From the NCBI GenBank assembly GCA_021776075.1, contig JAJFGQ010000056.1, positions 1 to 64,000 of the forward strand: a stretch of 64,000 bases of DNA, written 5' to 3'. The number at the start of each line of letters is the position of its first letter. Positions within the stretch are counted from its first letter, which is position 1. Below the pieces are notes generated by a model. That model ran no database searches and was not told where the DNA came from. It saw only the letters and a list, made by a program, of their open reading frames with translations. The stretch is from Alphaproteobacteria bacterium (GTDB lineage Bacteria; Pseudomonadota; Alphaproteobacteria; Micavibrionales; Micavibrionaceae). Positions 27,735 to 38,004 of this stretch are shown piece after piece. The position numbers and the translations under genes were made by a program.

Positions 27735-28451
27735 CTATATCTGATCTGGTTTTCGTAAAAACCTGAAATAATAAATTATCATCAGGATAAGGGCCATACT
27801 GAACCAAAAGATGGCATATTGCAGATGATTATTACGCGGCATCTTTTTTTCATTCTGTGGCAGGGGGTATGACCAGGTATCCAAGCCCTGAAGAGTGTTC
27901 TTTTCTTCGTACAAAATAGACGGAACGACTTTTGTCAGTCCAAAATGGCGGACGATTTCGTCTATGTTCAGTCTGTACCATTTGTTTGTATCCGGTTTAT
28001 TCTGCGGTACAAACATGTTGGGTTTTTCAGGCTGTCTGATAATACCTGTTATTGTGCCGAGGTCTTTTGGGCGCTTGATATCGTTAAGGCTGTTCAGGGG
28101 TGCCCACCCCCGGTTCACAAGAATGATGCCGCCTTTTTCCATTTGTAGGGGCGTTATAACATGATAGCCGGGCGCGCCTTTATGCGTACGTGGGGCAATC
28201 AGGATTTCTTGTTCATGCATAAAAGTGCCCGTGACAACGCCGCGTTTGAAGAATGAGTCGGCTGTTTCAGGCTCAGACATCAGAATTGCATAGTTCAGTG
28301 GATTATTTGCGGAGTCCTGCTCATAGGCCCGTTCAATTTTTTCAACGATCTCTGTTTTCCATGACAGCCGTTGTATTTGCCATGTTCCCAAAGCACATAG
28401 AATAGCAAGGCTTACAATTGTCCAGACTGTAGCCCAAAATGGAAAACGCAT
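27735..28451 (-). CDS. SURF1 family cytochrome c oxidase assembly protein
   Basis: The 238-residue protein has two membrane helices, near the N-terminus (WATVWTIVSLAILCALGTWQIQRL) and the C-terminus (AIFWFSMALILMIIYYFRFL), enclosing a periplasmic domain with PLQMEKGGIILVNRGWAP, the SURF1 hallmark. SURF1 helps insert haem a into subunit I. I chose ATG 28451, as homologues begin near MRFPFWATVW; a TTG four codons upstream is the alternative. It is the last gene of the oxidase assembly run ctaB-ctaG-ctaE-DUF983. Confidence 0.9.
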   Translation of the reverse strand: MRFPFWATVWTIVSLAILCALGTWQIQRLSWKTEIVEKIERAYEQDSANNPLNYAILMSEPETADSFFKRGVVTGTFMHEQEILIAPRTHKGAPGYHVITPLQMEKGGIILVNRGWAPLNSLNDIKRPKDLGTITGIIRQPEKPNMFVPQNKPDTNKWYRLNIDEIVRHFGLTKVVPSILYEEKNTLQGLDTWSYPLPQNEKKMPRNNHLQYAIFWFSMALILMIIYYFRFLRKPDQI

Positions 28452-28471
28452 GATGGTACGCAAGGCAAAGA

Positions 28472-28591
28472 TTACCTGTGATAATGGCCGTAAGAATGGT
28501 CATTGTGAGGGCCGGCATTAACCGAAGAAGCAGAAAAGCCAAGAGCCAGAATGGTTGCGGCAAGACCCGCAGAAACTTTTTTTATACTCAC
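28472..28591 (-). CDS. 39-residue exported His-rich peptide in the oxidase operon
   Basis: This ORF is too short for usual gene calling. It begins with GTG at 28591 with GGGAG eight bases upstream. The first 26 residues form a textbook signal peptide: two Lys, a hydrophobic core, and V-N-A as cleavage site. The mature part would be the 13-residue GPHNDHSYGHYHR with four His and two Tyr. It lies between DUF983 and surf1, about 20 bases before surf1, on the same strand. Copper or haem binding is an inference from composition and place. Codon-level conservation has not been tested. Confidence 0.55.
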   Translation of the reverse strand: MSIKKVSAGLAATILALGFSASSVNAGPHNDHSYGHYHR

Positions 28592-28670
28592 AGCAAGTAC
28601 TCCCTTTACGCCAAAACCGCTATTATAAAAACATCATGTATTTATAGATCAACCCAAAATATATGTCAAA

Positions 28671-29036
28671 TTACAGTCCGTTTTTATCACCGGGACGGTG
28701 TTTGAATTGCAGGGCAATAACATAGGCTTTTAAAGGGCGCAGCATGCCCAGAGTTAGCCCCAATGCCACGCTTGTCCAGAGGAGAGCATGAACCCACAGA
28801 GCGAGCCCAAACAACCACTCCACAAGCAAGGCTAACGGTACAAGTGCAAAGCCCAGAATAAAGATAAGAAAGACAGCAGGACCATCGGCGCTATCATTCC
28901 CAGCTAGTTTAAGGTTACAGGCCGGGCATTGTTCCTGCACTTTCACGCTCATTATGCCGGCATTATACAAGTCACCCTGCCCACAGCGCGGGCATTTACA
29001 GGCCCATGCTGTTTGAAGAGGCGTTGGTGTGTTCAT
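28671..29036 (-). CDS. DUF983 family membrane protein
   Basis: The 121-residue protein has an N-terminal zinc-ribbon-like Cys set (CPRCGQGDLY, then CPACNLKL) and two membrane helices. It is a regular neighbour of ctaE and surf1 in alphaproteobacterial oxidase clusters; a role in oxidase assembly is inferred from that alone. It starts eight bases downstream of ctaE. Confidence 0.9.
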   Translation of the reverse strand: MNTPTPLQTAWACKCPRCGQGDLYNAGIMSVKVQEQCPACNLKLAGNDSADGPAVFLIFILGFALVPLALLVEWLFGLALWVHALLWTSVALGLTLGMLRPLKAYVIALQFKHRPGDKNGL

Positions 29037-29044
29037 TAAGAAGC

Positions 29045-29905
29045 TTATCCGGTGATTTCAGGGTGTACGCCAATGAGGCCGCCCCAGACATAAACAGCCA
29101 GAAACAGGAACAACCACACGACATCGACAAAGTGCCAGTACCAGGCCGCCGCTTCAAAGCCAAAATGGCTCTCCGGCGTGAAATGTCCCTTTTCTGTCCG
29201 GAAATAACATACGGCCAGAAAGATTGTGCCGACAAAGACATGAAAACCATGAAAGCCTGTGGCCATGAAGAAGGTTGAGGGATAGATACCTTCCGTAAAA
29301 CCGAAATGAGCATGGGCATATTCGTAAACTTGAAACCCAAGAAAAATTATACCCAGCACCACAGTTAGGCCCAGCGCCTTGACAGCGTCATACTTGTTGC
29401 CGTGCAGGATCGCATGATGTGCCCATGTTACCGTGCAACCGGAAAGAAGGAGGATCATGGTCATAAGAAGCGGTAGATCAAAGGGGTCTATAGTCTGTAT
29501 CCCTTCCGGCGGCCAAACATTACCGATTTCTGTGACCGGAAACAGGCTGGCATTGAAGAACGCCCAGAAAAAAGCGACAAAGAACATAACTTCAGAGGCA
29601 ATAAACAAGGTCATACCGTAACGCAGGCCGATTTTGGCTACGGGTGTATGGGCCTTTTCTGTCACAGCTTCGAAAATGACGTCTTTCCACCAGAAAAACA
29701 TGACAGCGAGAACACCGGCAAGGCCCAAAACAACGCCCTTTAGGCCAAATTCAAAATTTCCTAATTTTATATCATGCATAAACAGCAAGGCGCCAATGGC
29801 AAGAATACCCGCGGCCAGTGAACCGAGAAGAGGCAGGATACTAGGCCTGACGATATGATAAGGATGCGGTTTTCCTGTTGTGCTGAATTCAGTGTTTTCG
29901 GCCAT
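29045..29905 (-). CDS. ctaE: Cytochrome c oxidase subunit III
   Basis: The 286-residue seven-helix membrane protein starts with HPYHIVRPSILPLLGSLAAG. It contains SEVMFFVAFFWAFFNASLFP, TWAHHAIL, and FMATGFHGFHVFVGTIFL, all strongly conserved in COX III. The C-terminal EAAAWYWHFVDVVWLFLF is also typical. It follows ctaG by five bases. Confidence 0.97.
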   Translation of the reverse strand: MAENTEFSTTGKPHPYHIVRPSILPLLGSLAAGILAIGALLFMHDIKLGNFEFGLKGVVLGLAGVLAVMFFWWKDVIFEAVTEKAHTPVAKIGLRYGMTLFIASEVMFFVAFFWAFFNASLFPVTEIGNVWPPEGIQTIDPFDLPLLMTMILLLSGCTVTWAHHAILHGNKYDAVKALGLTVVLGIIFLGFQVYEYAHAHFGFTEGIYPSTFFMATGFHGFHVFVGTIFLAVCYFRTEKGHFTPESHFGFEAAAWYWHFVDVVWLFLFLAVYVWGGLIGVHPEITG

Positions 29906-29910
29906 AGAAG

Positions 29911-30528
29911 TTACTCCGTAAAAGATGCGTTTTCGGATGATATTGCGGGTTCATTGTAAAAGGCTTCGAGCGCTTGTTCAAGCTCTGGCGACTCGGTTTT
30001 AAAAAAACTGTATGAGAGTGTGATATTTGAGACATCATCCATATTGGGGTCTTCATCAAGCGCCGGGTCAACATAGAACAGAACAGGCATGGAAACCTTT
30101 TCTCCGGGTTGCAAAATTTGCTCGTCAAAACAAAAGCACTGAATTTTGTGAAAATACTTTCCGGCTTTGGAGGGTGTGACATTAAAAAGAGCCGTCCCGG
30201 CGACGGGGTTTTCTTCTTTATTAAGGGCTGTGTAGGCGATAAGGGCTTTCTGACCGAGACGGGTTTTAACCTGCCTTTGCTCCGGTGCAAAGTGCCAGTT
30301 GAGCTGACGGCCGGTATCGGCGTTAAATTTAACGGTTATGGTGCGCTCCAGAATTTCAGACGGTGCGCTTTTCGTTCTTTGTGTCGTGCCGCCAAACCCT
30401 GTTACGCTGCAAAATAAACTATAGAGCGGTACAAAGGCAAAGGAGAGCGCCACCATACCAACGGCAATGCTCAGGACAAAAAGCCCCAGCCTCTTGTTTT
30501 TACGGTCTATGTCAGCGGGATTGTTCAA
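29911..30528 (-). CDS. ctaG: Cytochrome c oxidase assembly protein CtaG (Cox11)
   Basis: The 205-residue protein delivers copper to the CuB site of subunit I. It has one N-terminal membrane helix (LSIAVGMVALSFAFVPLYSLFC) and a periplasmic Ig-like domain carrying the copper-binding CFCF motif in FHKIQCFCFDEQ. PGEKVSMPVLFYVDP follows as expected. Length is normal. It is placed between a small membrane protein and ctaE, as in other alphaproteobacteria. Confidence 0.95.
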   Translation of the reverse strand: MNNPADIDRKNKRLGLFVLSIAVGMVALSFAFVPLYSLFCSVTGFGGTTQRTKSAPSEILERTITVKFNADTGRQLNWHFAPEQRQVKTRLGQKALIAYTALNKEENPVAGTALFNVTPSKAGKYFHKIQCFCFDEQILQPGEKVSMPVLFYVDPALDEDPNMDDVSNITLSYSFFKTESPELEQALEAFYNEPAISSENASFTE

Positions 30529-30531
30529 AAT

Positions 30532-30870
30532 TTATTCGGAGTCTTTATCGCCTTCAAGAGAAGGCAACGATTCCATCACTGTGGGGGCTTCATCTTCTTC
30601 TTGGTCAGAGGCGTGCTTTTCTTTTTTTTCTGTCTGTTCTTTTTGCGCTTCTTCTTCCCTGATTTGCCAGTTGCCCTGCCAGCTTTCAAAGGCCTCATCA
30701 ACCTGTTGCTGATGAAATTTTCTATCTTCAATAAACACCGAGTCCAGATCAGCGCTATGGGCCATACGTACCATAGCGGTGATCCAGATCAGTGCGCACC
30801 ACCCAAAAATCAGGGCCAGAACGACATAGTTCTTGGTGCGTTTTTTCTTATGTAGCTCGCCTATTGGCAT
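30532..30870 (-). CDS. Small oxidase-cluster membrane protein with long acidic tail (CoxF-like position)
   Basis: This 112-residue protein has one membrane helix (YVVLALIFGWCALIWITAM) close to the N-terminus, after a Lys-rich start. In other alphaproteobacteria a short one-helix protein of about 40-60 residues lies between ctaB and ctaG. Here about 80 extra residues form a strongly acidic, Glu/Lys-rich, probably coiled or disordered tail. It starts four bases after the His-rich gene and ends four bases before ctaG. Confidence 0.7.
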   Translation of the reverse strand: MPIGELHKKKRTKNYVVLALIFGWCALIWITAMVRMAHSADLDSVFIEDRKFHQQQVDEAFESWQGNWQIREEEAQKEQTEKKEKHASDQEEDEAPTVMESLPSLEGDKDSE

Positions 30871-30873
30871 AGA

Positions 30874-31353
30874 TTACATACCATGAGGGTTGGAATGTCC
30901 GTGTCCACCCTGACCGCTGTGTCCATGACCGTGGCCGTGAGTCTCTTTTTTATGCTCATCCATTTGGTCTTTGTGGTCACCGACATGGCCTGCGTGTTTG
31001 CCCATTTGGTCTGTATGCTCACCCATTTGGGCTGTGTGCTTGCCGATTACGCCGGCATGCTGCGTTGCCATGAAGTCATTGACCAGTACTTTCGCGCCTT
31101 CCAGATCACCGCTATTCAGGGCGGTCTGAACGGACATCATCACATCATGAGCCATTTTATTAAGGTCATGCGCATCTTTGTTAAAATTATGCGCACTTTC
31201 TTGGCCATCATGAGATTTTTTTAAACCGTCATGCATTTTTGTGTGGTTTTTACCATGGTTTTTACCGTGATCGCTCATGTCATGAGCTAGTGCCGGGGTC
31301 GAAACCAGCGCAAACATTATTGCAGCTGGTATCATTGCTTTCTTGAGATTCAT
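30874..31353 (-). CDS. Exported His/Met-rich protein, probable metal binder
   Basis: The 159-residue protein has a clear signal peptide (MNLKKAMIPAAIMFALVSTPALA) and a mature part starting HDMSDHGKNHGKNH. Many residues are His or Met; a repeat of the form TAQMGEHTDQMGKHAGHVG occurs in the middle, and the end is HGHGHGHSGQGGHGHSNPHGM. The sequence is Cys-free. Its place between ctaB and ctaG, genes of haem and copper insertion, suggests periplasmic copper binding or buffering. No family is recognised. GGGAG upstream of the ATG makes the start firm. Confidence 0.78.
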   Translation of the reverse strand: MNLKKAMIPAAIMFALVSTPALAHDMSDHGKNHGKNHTKMHDGLKKSHDGQESAHNFNKDAHDLNKMAHDVMMSVQTALNSGDLEGAKVLVNDFMATQHAGVIGKHTAQMGEHTDQMGKHAGHVGDHKDQMDEHKKETHGHGHGHSGQGGHGHSNPHGM

Positions 31354-31394
31354 AGCGATACTCCCTTTTTCTTTTTCAACCGATTGAAACAGAA

Positions 31395-31417
31395 TTCTTC
31401 ATGACAAGCATGAAGAA
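31395..31417. promoter_or_regulatory. Perfect inverted repeat upstream of the His-rich gene
   Basis: TTCTTCATG (31395-31403) and CATGAAGAA (31409-31417) are perfect 9-base inverted arms around a five-base loop. They lie between ctaB and the His/Met-rich gene, 42 bases before its start. There is no strong T run on either side, so an operator or mRNA hairpin is more likely than a terminator. Confidence 0.5.
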
Positions 31418-31450
31418 ACCATAGTCAATGTAATGAAATGGGGTCCTAAG

Positions 31451-32344
31451 TCAAGCGGCGATCATAAACGCCAGAAACAAGGCAAAAAGATAGAAAACGG
31501 AATAACCGAACATCAGTTTTTCGCTTTTATGTGTCGGGTCTTTCAGAACTTTTATAGCTGTAAAGATGAAAAATAGGCCCATAAGAAAAGCAGGAACGCC
31601 GTACGTCCATCCTGTGAATCCTAGAAACACAGGGGAAAGTGTCAGGGGCAATAGAACAAGTGTATAAAGCAGCATTTGTATTTTTGTGGCGCGTTCACCT
31701 GCTATGGCAGGCAGCATGGGAATGCGCGCGCGTTTGTAGTCCTCATTGGTGAACAGGGACAAAGCCCAGAAATGGGGCGGCGTCCAGAAAAAGACAATGG
31801 CAAATAAAATAACAGGAAAAAGCGTGACATCACCTGTTATGGCGGCCCAGCCGATCAGGGGCGGAAAGGCTCCCGCCGCTCCGCCGATAACAATATTTTG
31901 GGATGTGCGGCGTTTTAACCAGATCGTGTAGACGAAGACGTAGTAAAAATTAGCAAAAGCAAGCAAGCCCGCAGCCATCCAGTTCAGGGCCAGACCCATC
32001 GTCATAACGGAAAATAATGAGAGTATGATGGCAAAACTTAAAGCTTCGTCCGGGTTGATGCGTCCCATGGGGAGAGCGCGGTTCTGTGTTCGTTTCATAA
32101 CAGCGTCAATATCGCGCTCATACCACATATTAACGGCGCCCGCAGCGCCGGCTCCGATAGCCAGAGAAAGAACAGCGACAGCGATCAGGAAAGGGTGTGT
32201 GCTGGAAAACCCGGGAGCAAGACACATACCGGCAAATCCTGTAAAGACGACAAGGCTCATAACACGGGGTTTGAGCAGGGAAAAATAGTCCCCCACGCGG
32301 GATTCTATAACATTGTTTTCTTTTGTTGATAGAGCTTCAGTCAT
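31451..32344 (-). CDS. ctaB: Protoheme IX farnesyltransferase (haem O synthase)
   Basis: The 297-residue integral membrane prenyltransferase makes haem O from haem B. It shows the UbiA-superfamily Asp-rich motif NMWYERDIDAVMKRTQNR and the second motif region KRRTSQNIVIGGAAGAFPPLIGWAA, as well as FFWTPPHFWALSLF, typical of CtaB/COX10. Several membrane helices are visible. It is separated from ctaD by the pentapeptide gene and an unknown gene. Confidence 0.95.
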   Translation of the reverse strand: MTEALSTKENNVIESRVGDYFSLLKPRVMSLVVFTGFAGMCLAPGFSSTHPFLIAVAVLSLAIGAGAAGAVNMWYERDIDAVMKRTQNRALPMGRINPDEALSFAIILSLFSVMTMGLALNWMAAGLLAFANFYYVFVYTIWLKRRTSQNIVIGGAAGAFPPLIGWAAITGDVTLFPVILFAIVFFWTPPHFWALSLFTNEDYKRARIPMLPAIAGERATKIQMLLYTLVLLPLTLSPVFLGFTGWTYGVPAFLMGLFFIFTAIKVLKDPTHKSEKLMFGYSVFYLFALFLAFMIAA

Positions 32345-32382
32345 GAGAGATGTCTAACATACAGCCCAAATCCGGTAAAGCT

Positions 32383-32847
32383 TTATGCCGGACGGGGATC
32401 TAGTGGAGAAAAATCCAAAGTTCTAAGCAGGGATGGGTTGTTTTTCTGCAGGGGCGGAGCGGCCATATTCAAAAGGCTTCTTGCAAAGGGTGATTGAAGA
32501 TCAGGGGCGATAATCGGCGCCGGCTCTTTTTCTTCGCGCATATGGTCCAGTATTTCTGTCATCTTGAGGTTGAGCTTTTCCATTTGCAGGCTTTTTGAGA
32601 AGGTGCGGCCCAACAAGGCGTTGCCCGCCATATAAAGCGCCTCTCGCGGATCTATTTCTATTAACTGCTCCAGTTTCCGGATAAAAGACGCAAAAGGATT
32701 ATCCCGATATTCAAGAGTCAGGCTGTCCAGAGTTTCCGTCTCAGAATCACTGCCGCTATCCTGATCGACCAGAAAATCCGGCAGCAAGGTGTGACAATTA
32801 AACACGGGTTCTAGTTTAAAAATGGCCATAATACAGAAACGTACCAT
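32383..32847 (-). CDS. Hypothetical protein between ctaB and the pentapeptide-repeat gene
   Basis: The protein of about 154 residues starts most plausibly at ATG 32847 (MVRFCIMAIFKLEP) or six codons later; the frame continues upstream to 33009, but that part looks non-coding. It has an acidic, Ser/Asp/Glu-rich segment (VDQDSGSDSETETLD) and a helical region containing MAGNALLGRTFSKSLQMEKLNLKM. No signal peptide or membrane segment is visible. I recognise no family. It is divergent from the pentapeptide protein. Confidence 0.55.
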   Translation of the reverse strand: MVRFCIMAIFKLEPVFNCHTLLPDFLVDQDSGSDSETETLDSLTLEYRDNPFASFIRKLEQLIEIDPREALYMAGNALLGRTFSKSLQMEKLNLKMTEILDHMREEKEPAPIIAPDLQSPFARSLLNMAAPPLQKNNPSLLRTLDFSPLDPRPA

Positions 32848-33007
32848 GTTAGTCCTGTATTGTGCAAACTTAAGCGGTTTGCTGTGAGTGTGCATAGAGA
32901 AGTGTCGTGAATTAAATTGGATTGACACTGGCGCTGATCTTATGTTTATAGCAGTTAACTGACTGACAATGTTTTGTTGAGCAGAGAGAACGGAAAGGAG
33001 ACAGGCC

Positions 33008-34264
33008 ATGATTTCACAGGAAAAGAAAACAGGCGGGTTTGTTAAGAGTTTCGTAAAAACTACCGCTGGTGGATGTTTGTTTCTCGTCTTTACGGCAGTC
33101 GCCGGAGGGTCGGTCGATGCCTATATTTCTACGTTTCCGGACAATAGAAACGACTCTCCGTTGGTTCTGGAAACGCGGGCCCTTACGTCAGTTTACAAAA
33201 AAGATATAACGACAAAAGAAGGCTTTTTGGAAGCTGTGAAATACAGGCGGAGCCTGTATGGCATTAAACTCAGACTTGCACCTGGCGTTACATTGTCCGG
33301 ACTTGATTTGTCCGGCGCCAATCTGGATGGAGTTGACCTGTCGGGTCTGGACATGTCTGCTACTAATTTTAGCGGCGCCTCTCTTGTTTGGGCTAATTTA
33401 GCAGGGGCTAATTTGGTGTCAGCCCGTTTTCAGGGAACTGATATGAAAGGTGCCAACTTAGAAGGGGCTAACCTGAGGGGTGCTAATTTAAAGAGGGCTG
33501 TTTTGACAGGCGCGGACCTTCATGGCGCTAATCTGGAAGAAGCCGACTTGGAAGAAGCTAATCTGGAAGAAGCAACCCTGTCAGAGGCTGTTTTACGGCA
33601 TGCTTTGCTTAAAAAGGCTGATTTGACCAGTATAAATCTTGCGGGCGCTGATTTGGAAAATGCCAGCTTATGGCGTGCCAATTTAGAAGATGCCCATGCC
33701 ACGGGCGCGAATCTAAAAAATACCAATATGGCGTGGGCGCGTTTGATGGGTGCTGATCTGGAAGGGGCTAATCTGGAGAACACGAGTTTATGGCAGGCCG
33801 ACCTTAGGGGCGCCTGTGTTAAAAATGCTAACTTGAAAAATGCTAACTTGATTATGGCAGATCTGCGGGGAACGGATCTGGAACAGGCTGATTTAGAAAA
33901 TACAGATATGAAATGGACTTTGATGAAGAATGCTAATCTGAATAATGCAAAAATGACAGGAACAGATTTGGCCGGGGCTAATTTAGAAAATGTTTCGATT
34001 ATCCTTAATCATACGATGTTGTTTACGAATTTCATGGGTGTGCAGAACTTAGAGAGTGCGCATATATCAACGGACACAGGTCACAATGTTAACGGTGTCA
34101 ATATAGGTAGTCTGGGACGGTTGATTCCCGGCGGAACTTTCAAAAAAAATCCTTCGGAAGACGCAGTTCCCTTTTCCAGCATATATGACAGTTTGGTAAA
34201 GCGCGCACAAAAAGAAGGGCTATTACCCAAAGCGCCGCGATCGCTTCCCGGTCTTTATTTTTAA
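33008..34264 (+). CDS. Exported pentapeptide-repeat protein
   Basis: The 418-residue protein starts with AAAGGAG upstream and a hydrophobic signal or anchor (CLFLVFTAVAGGSVDAY). A long right-handed beta-helix of A(D/N)LxX pentapeptides runs from about residue 95 to 330, for example LEGANLRGANL. A short C-terminal domain follows (GTFKKNPSEDAVPFSS). Export is unusual for pentapeptide proteins of the Qnr/DNA-mimic type, so a gyrase role is unlikely. It sits between ctaD and the rest of the oxidase cluster, convergent with ctaD. Confidence 0.87.
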   Translation: MISQEKKTGGFVKSFVKTTAGGCLFLVFTAVAGGSVDAYISTFPDNRNDSPLVLETRALTSVYKKDITTKEGFLEAVKYRRSLYGIKLRLAPGVTLSGLDLSGANLDGVDLSGLDMSATNFSGASLVWANLAGANLVSARFQGTDMKGANLEGANLRGANLKRAVLTGADLHGANLEEADLEEANLEEATLSEAVLRHALLKKADLTSINLAGADLENASLWRANLEDAHATGANLKNTNMAWARLMGADLEGANLENTSLWQADLRGACVKNANLKNANLIMADLRGTDLEQADLENTDMKWTLMKNANLNNAKMTGTDLAGANLENVSIILNHTMLFTNFMGVQNLESAHISTDTGHNVNGVNIGSLGRLIPGGTFKKNPSEDAVPFSSIYDSLVKRAQKEGLLPKAPRSLPGLYF

Positions 34265-34278
34265 AATGAGCTGCGACG

Positions 34279-36737
<2,459 letters not shown>

Positions 36738-36904
36738 GATATGTCTACTGCGTAATGATAAATGTGAAACAACACGGATTAATATGCCTGATTCTGGCTC
36801 CTAGATATACTCAAAAATAACGCTTGTGCAAGAGGGTAATGGATGAACACTGTGCCAATCTGCCGCAGTGACGGATGCTTTTTCAATAATGATTTGAAAA
36901 GATC

Positions 36905-36936
36905 TTGACAAACCGGTAAAAATATAGGAATATAGT
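36905..36936 (+). promoter_or_regulatory. Candidate promoter for the accessory cassette
   Basis: A perfect TTGACA (36905-36910) is followed by an AT-rich stretch with AATATA (36929-36934, 18-base spacing) and TATAGT (36931-36936) as -10 candidates. Between ctaC and this promoter (36738-36904) I see no gene; that stretch must hold the ctaC promoter on the minus strand. Confidence 0.45.
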
Positions 36937-36943
36937 CCTTATA

Positions 36944-36976
36944 AACACCCCGAGTCTGTCTCGCGGGTGTTTTTTT
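36944..36976 (+). terminator. Hairpin with T-run between promoter and first cassette gene
   Basis: AACACCC-CGAG (36944-36954) pairs with CTCG-C-GGGTGTT (36960-36971) around a TCTGT loop, with a single bulged C. TTTTTT follows at 36971-36976. It has the form of an intrinsic terminator but lies downstream of the promoter and upstream of the first gene, so it may act as an attenuator. It could also terminate a lost upstream gene. Confidence 0.6.
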
Positions 36977-37010
36977 GTACCACACGCAAATGCAAACAAA
37001 GAGAACCATC

Positions 37011-37280
37011 ATGAAAATAGAACTGAACAAACCCTTCGCCGGGAACAGCCCGGCAGATGAAGAAGACGTACGCGCCGTAAAACGTTCTCTGAACTGGCTT
37101 GGTCATTATACGCCCTTTAAAAAAACCGGGCTGACGACTATGCCGGATCACGACGTTTTTGAAGCCCTAAAATCCTTTCAGACAGAGCATGACCTACCCG
37201 CTACGGGCGCGGCCAAACCGGGCGATGACACACTCAAAGCCCTGAACAAACAAATCTCACAGAAATTGAAGGGGCAGTAA
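37011..37280 (+). CDS. Small peptidoglycan-binding-like protein
   Basis: The 89-residue protein starts at ATG 37011. It contains a compact PG-binding-type helical module: DEEDVRAVKRSLNWLGHYTP and VFEALKSFQTEHDLPATGAA, the familiar pattern of PF01471-like domains. No signal peptide is visible. It ends one base before the Mu-F-like gene; the two are probably co-translated. Fragments of this gene recur at 38651-38688, so the two genes have been duplicated as a unit. Confidence 0.78.
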   Translation: MKIELNKPFAGNSPADEEDVRAVKRSLNWLGHYTPFKKTGLTTMPDHDVFEALKSFQTEHDLPATGAAKPGDDTLKALNKQISQKLKGQ

Positions 37281-37281
37281 C

Positions 37282-38004
37282 ATGACCGGTAAAACATATA
37301 TCTGGCGGACTGTCGGAGACAGCCGCACGCGCTCTGAACATGCCGACCGCGAAGGTAAGATATTCAGGTGGACAAATCCGCCGGAGGATGGCCACCCGGG
37401 AGAACCTTTTGGCTGCCGTTGCTGGGCGGAGGTTGCCGAGAAGAAACAGGGCCATACAAACTCACTGCCAAAGGGTTTGAAGCAGGAGATTATAACTGTT
37501 ATTAACGCCGCATCAAAACAATGGGAAAAGATAGATTTTTCCCGCCATTTTTATTTTGGAAATGGACAAGGCGTTTCATTATCGCAAATTGGCCTTCTTG
37601 GGGCTGTCGTAGAAGTTGCGCAGAAAATTATCTTTGATCGTGTTAAAAATCAGGTTGCTAACAAAGCTAAAGACACTGGCTCAGGAAAACTTAATGATAC
37701 TTTTGAACGCTCGTATAACTTTCAAGAAGCGGCTTTTTCACTAAGAAACGCTACTGTAAGAGGGCGATTTCAGGGAGATGTTAAAAAAGAAGGTGATCTA
37801 CTCACCATTGACGTTGTTGTTGATTATTTATTTGACGAAGAATTTACAGATCCAGCAAATATAAGAGAAGAAGTTTTCGGCACATCCTCTTTTCAACAAG
37901 CTACAGATTTACAACTATTATTTACAGAATTTGGTGGAGAAGCTTACAAAATCACCGACTCATGGAGAACTAAAATTACGGGTTCTATAAAATCAACAAG
38001 CTAG
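37282..38004 (+). CDS. Phage Mu-F-like N-terminus fused to an unrecognised C-terminal domain; candidate toxin
   Basis: The 240-residue protein opens with YIWRTVGDSRTRSEH (residues 6-20) and ends this first part with GHPGEPFGCRCWAE (37-50), the pattern of the phage Mu F-like minor-head domain. Residues 60-240 form a separate domain I cannot name, with FYFGNGQGVSLSQIGLLGAV, an amphipathic linker, and a beta-rich end (ATVRGRFQGDV, LLTIDVVVDYLFDEEFTDP, YKITDSWRTKITGSI). The last part is AT-rich compared with its neighbours. Mu-F domains carrying toxin tips are known from temperate phages. A convergent membrane protein overlaps the 3' end by 12 bases. The toxin role is inference. Confidence 0.65.
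   Translation: MTGKTYIWRTVGDSRTRSEHADREGKIFRWTNPPEDGHPGEPFGCRCWAEVAEKKQGHTNSLPKGLKQEIITVINAASKQWEKIDFSRHFYFGNGQGVSLSQIGLLGAVVEVAQKIIFDRVKNQVANKAKDTGSGKLNDTFERSYNFQEAAFSLRNATVRGRFQGDVKKEGDLLTIDVVVDYLFDEEFTDPANIREEVFGTSSFQQATDLQLLFTEFGGEAYKITDSWRTKITGSIKSTS

Noticed and set aside
28472-28591. Mature peptide starting Gly-Pro-His as a copper-binding ATCUN site
   Set aside because: The third-position His fits, but Pro at position 2 has no amide hydrogen, so the classical four-nitrogen ATCUN site cannot form. Only general His-rich metal binding is suggested.
33008-34264. Pentapeptide protein as a Qnr-type gyrase protection factor
   Set aside because: It has an export signal or anchor and is longer than Qnr proteins, so a cytosolic DNA-mimic role is unlikely.
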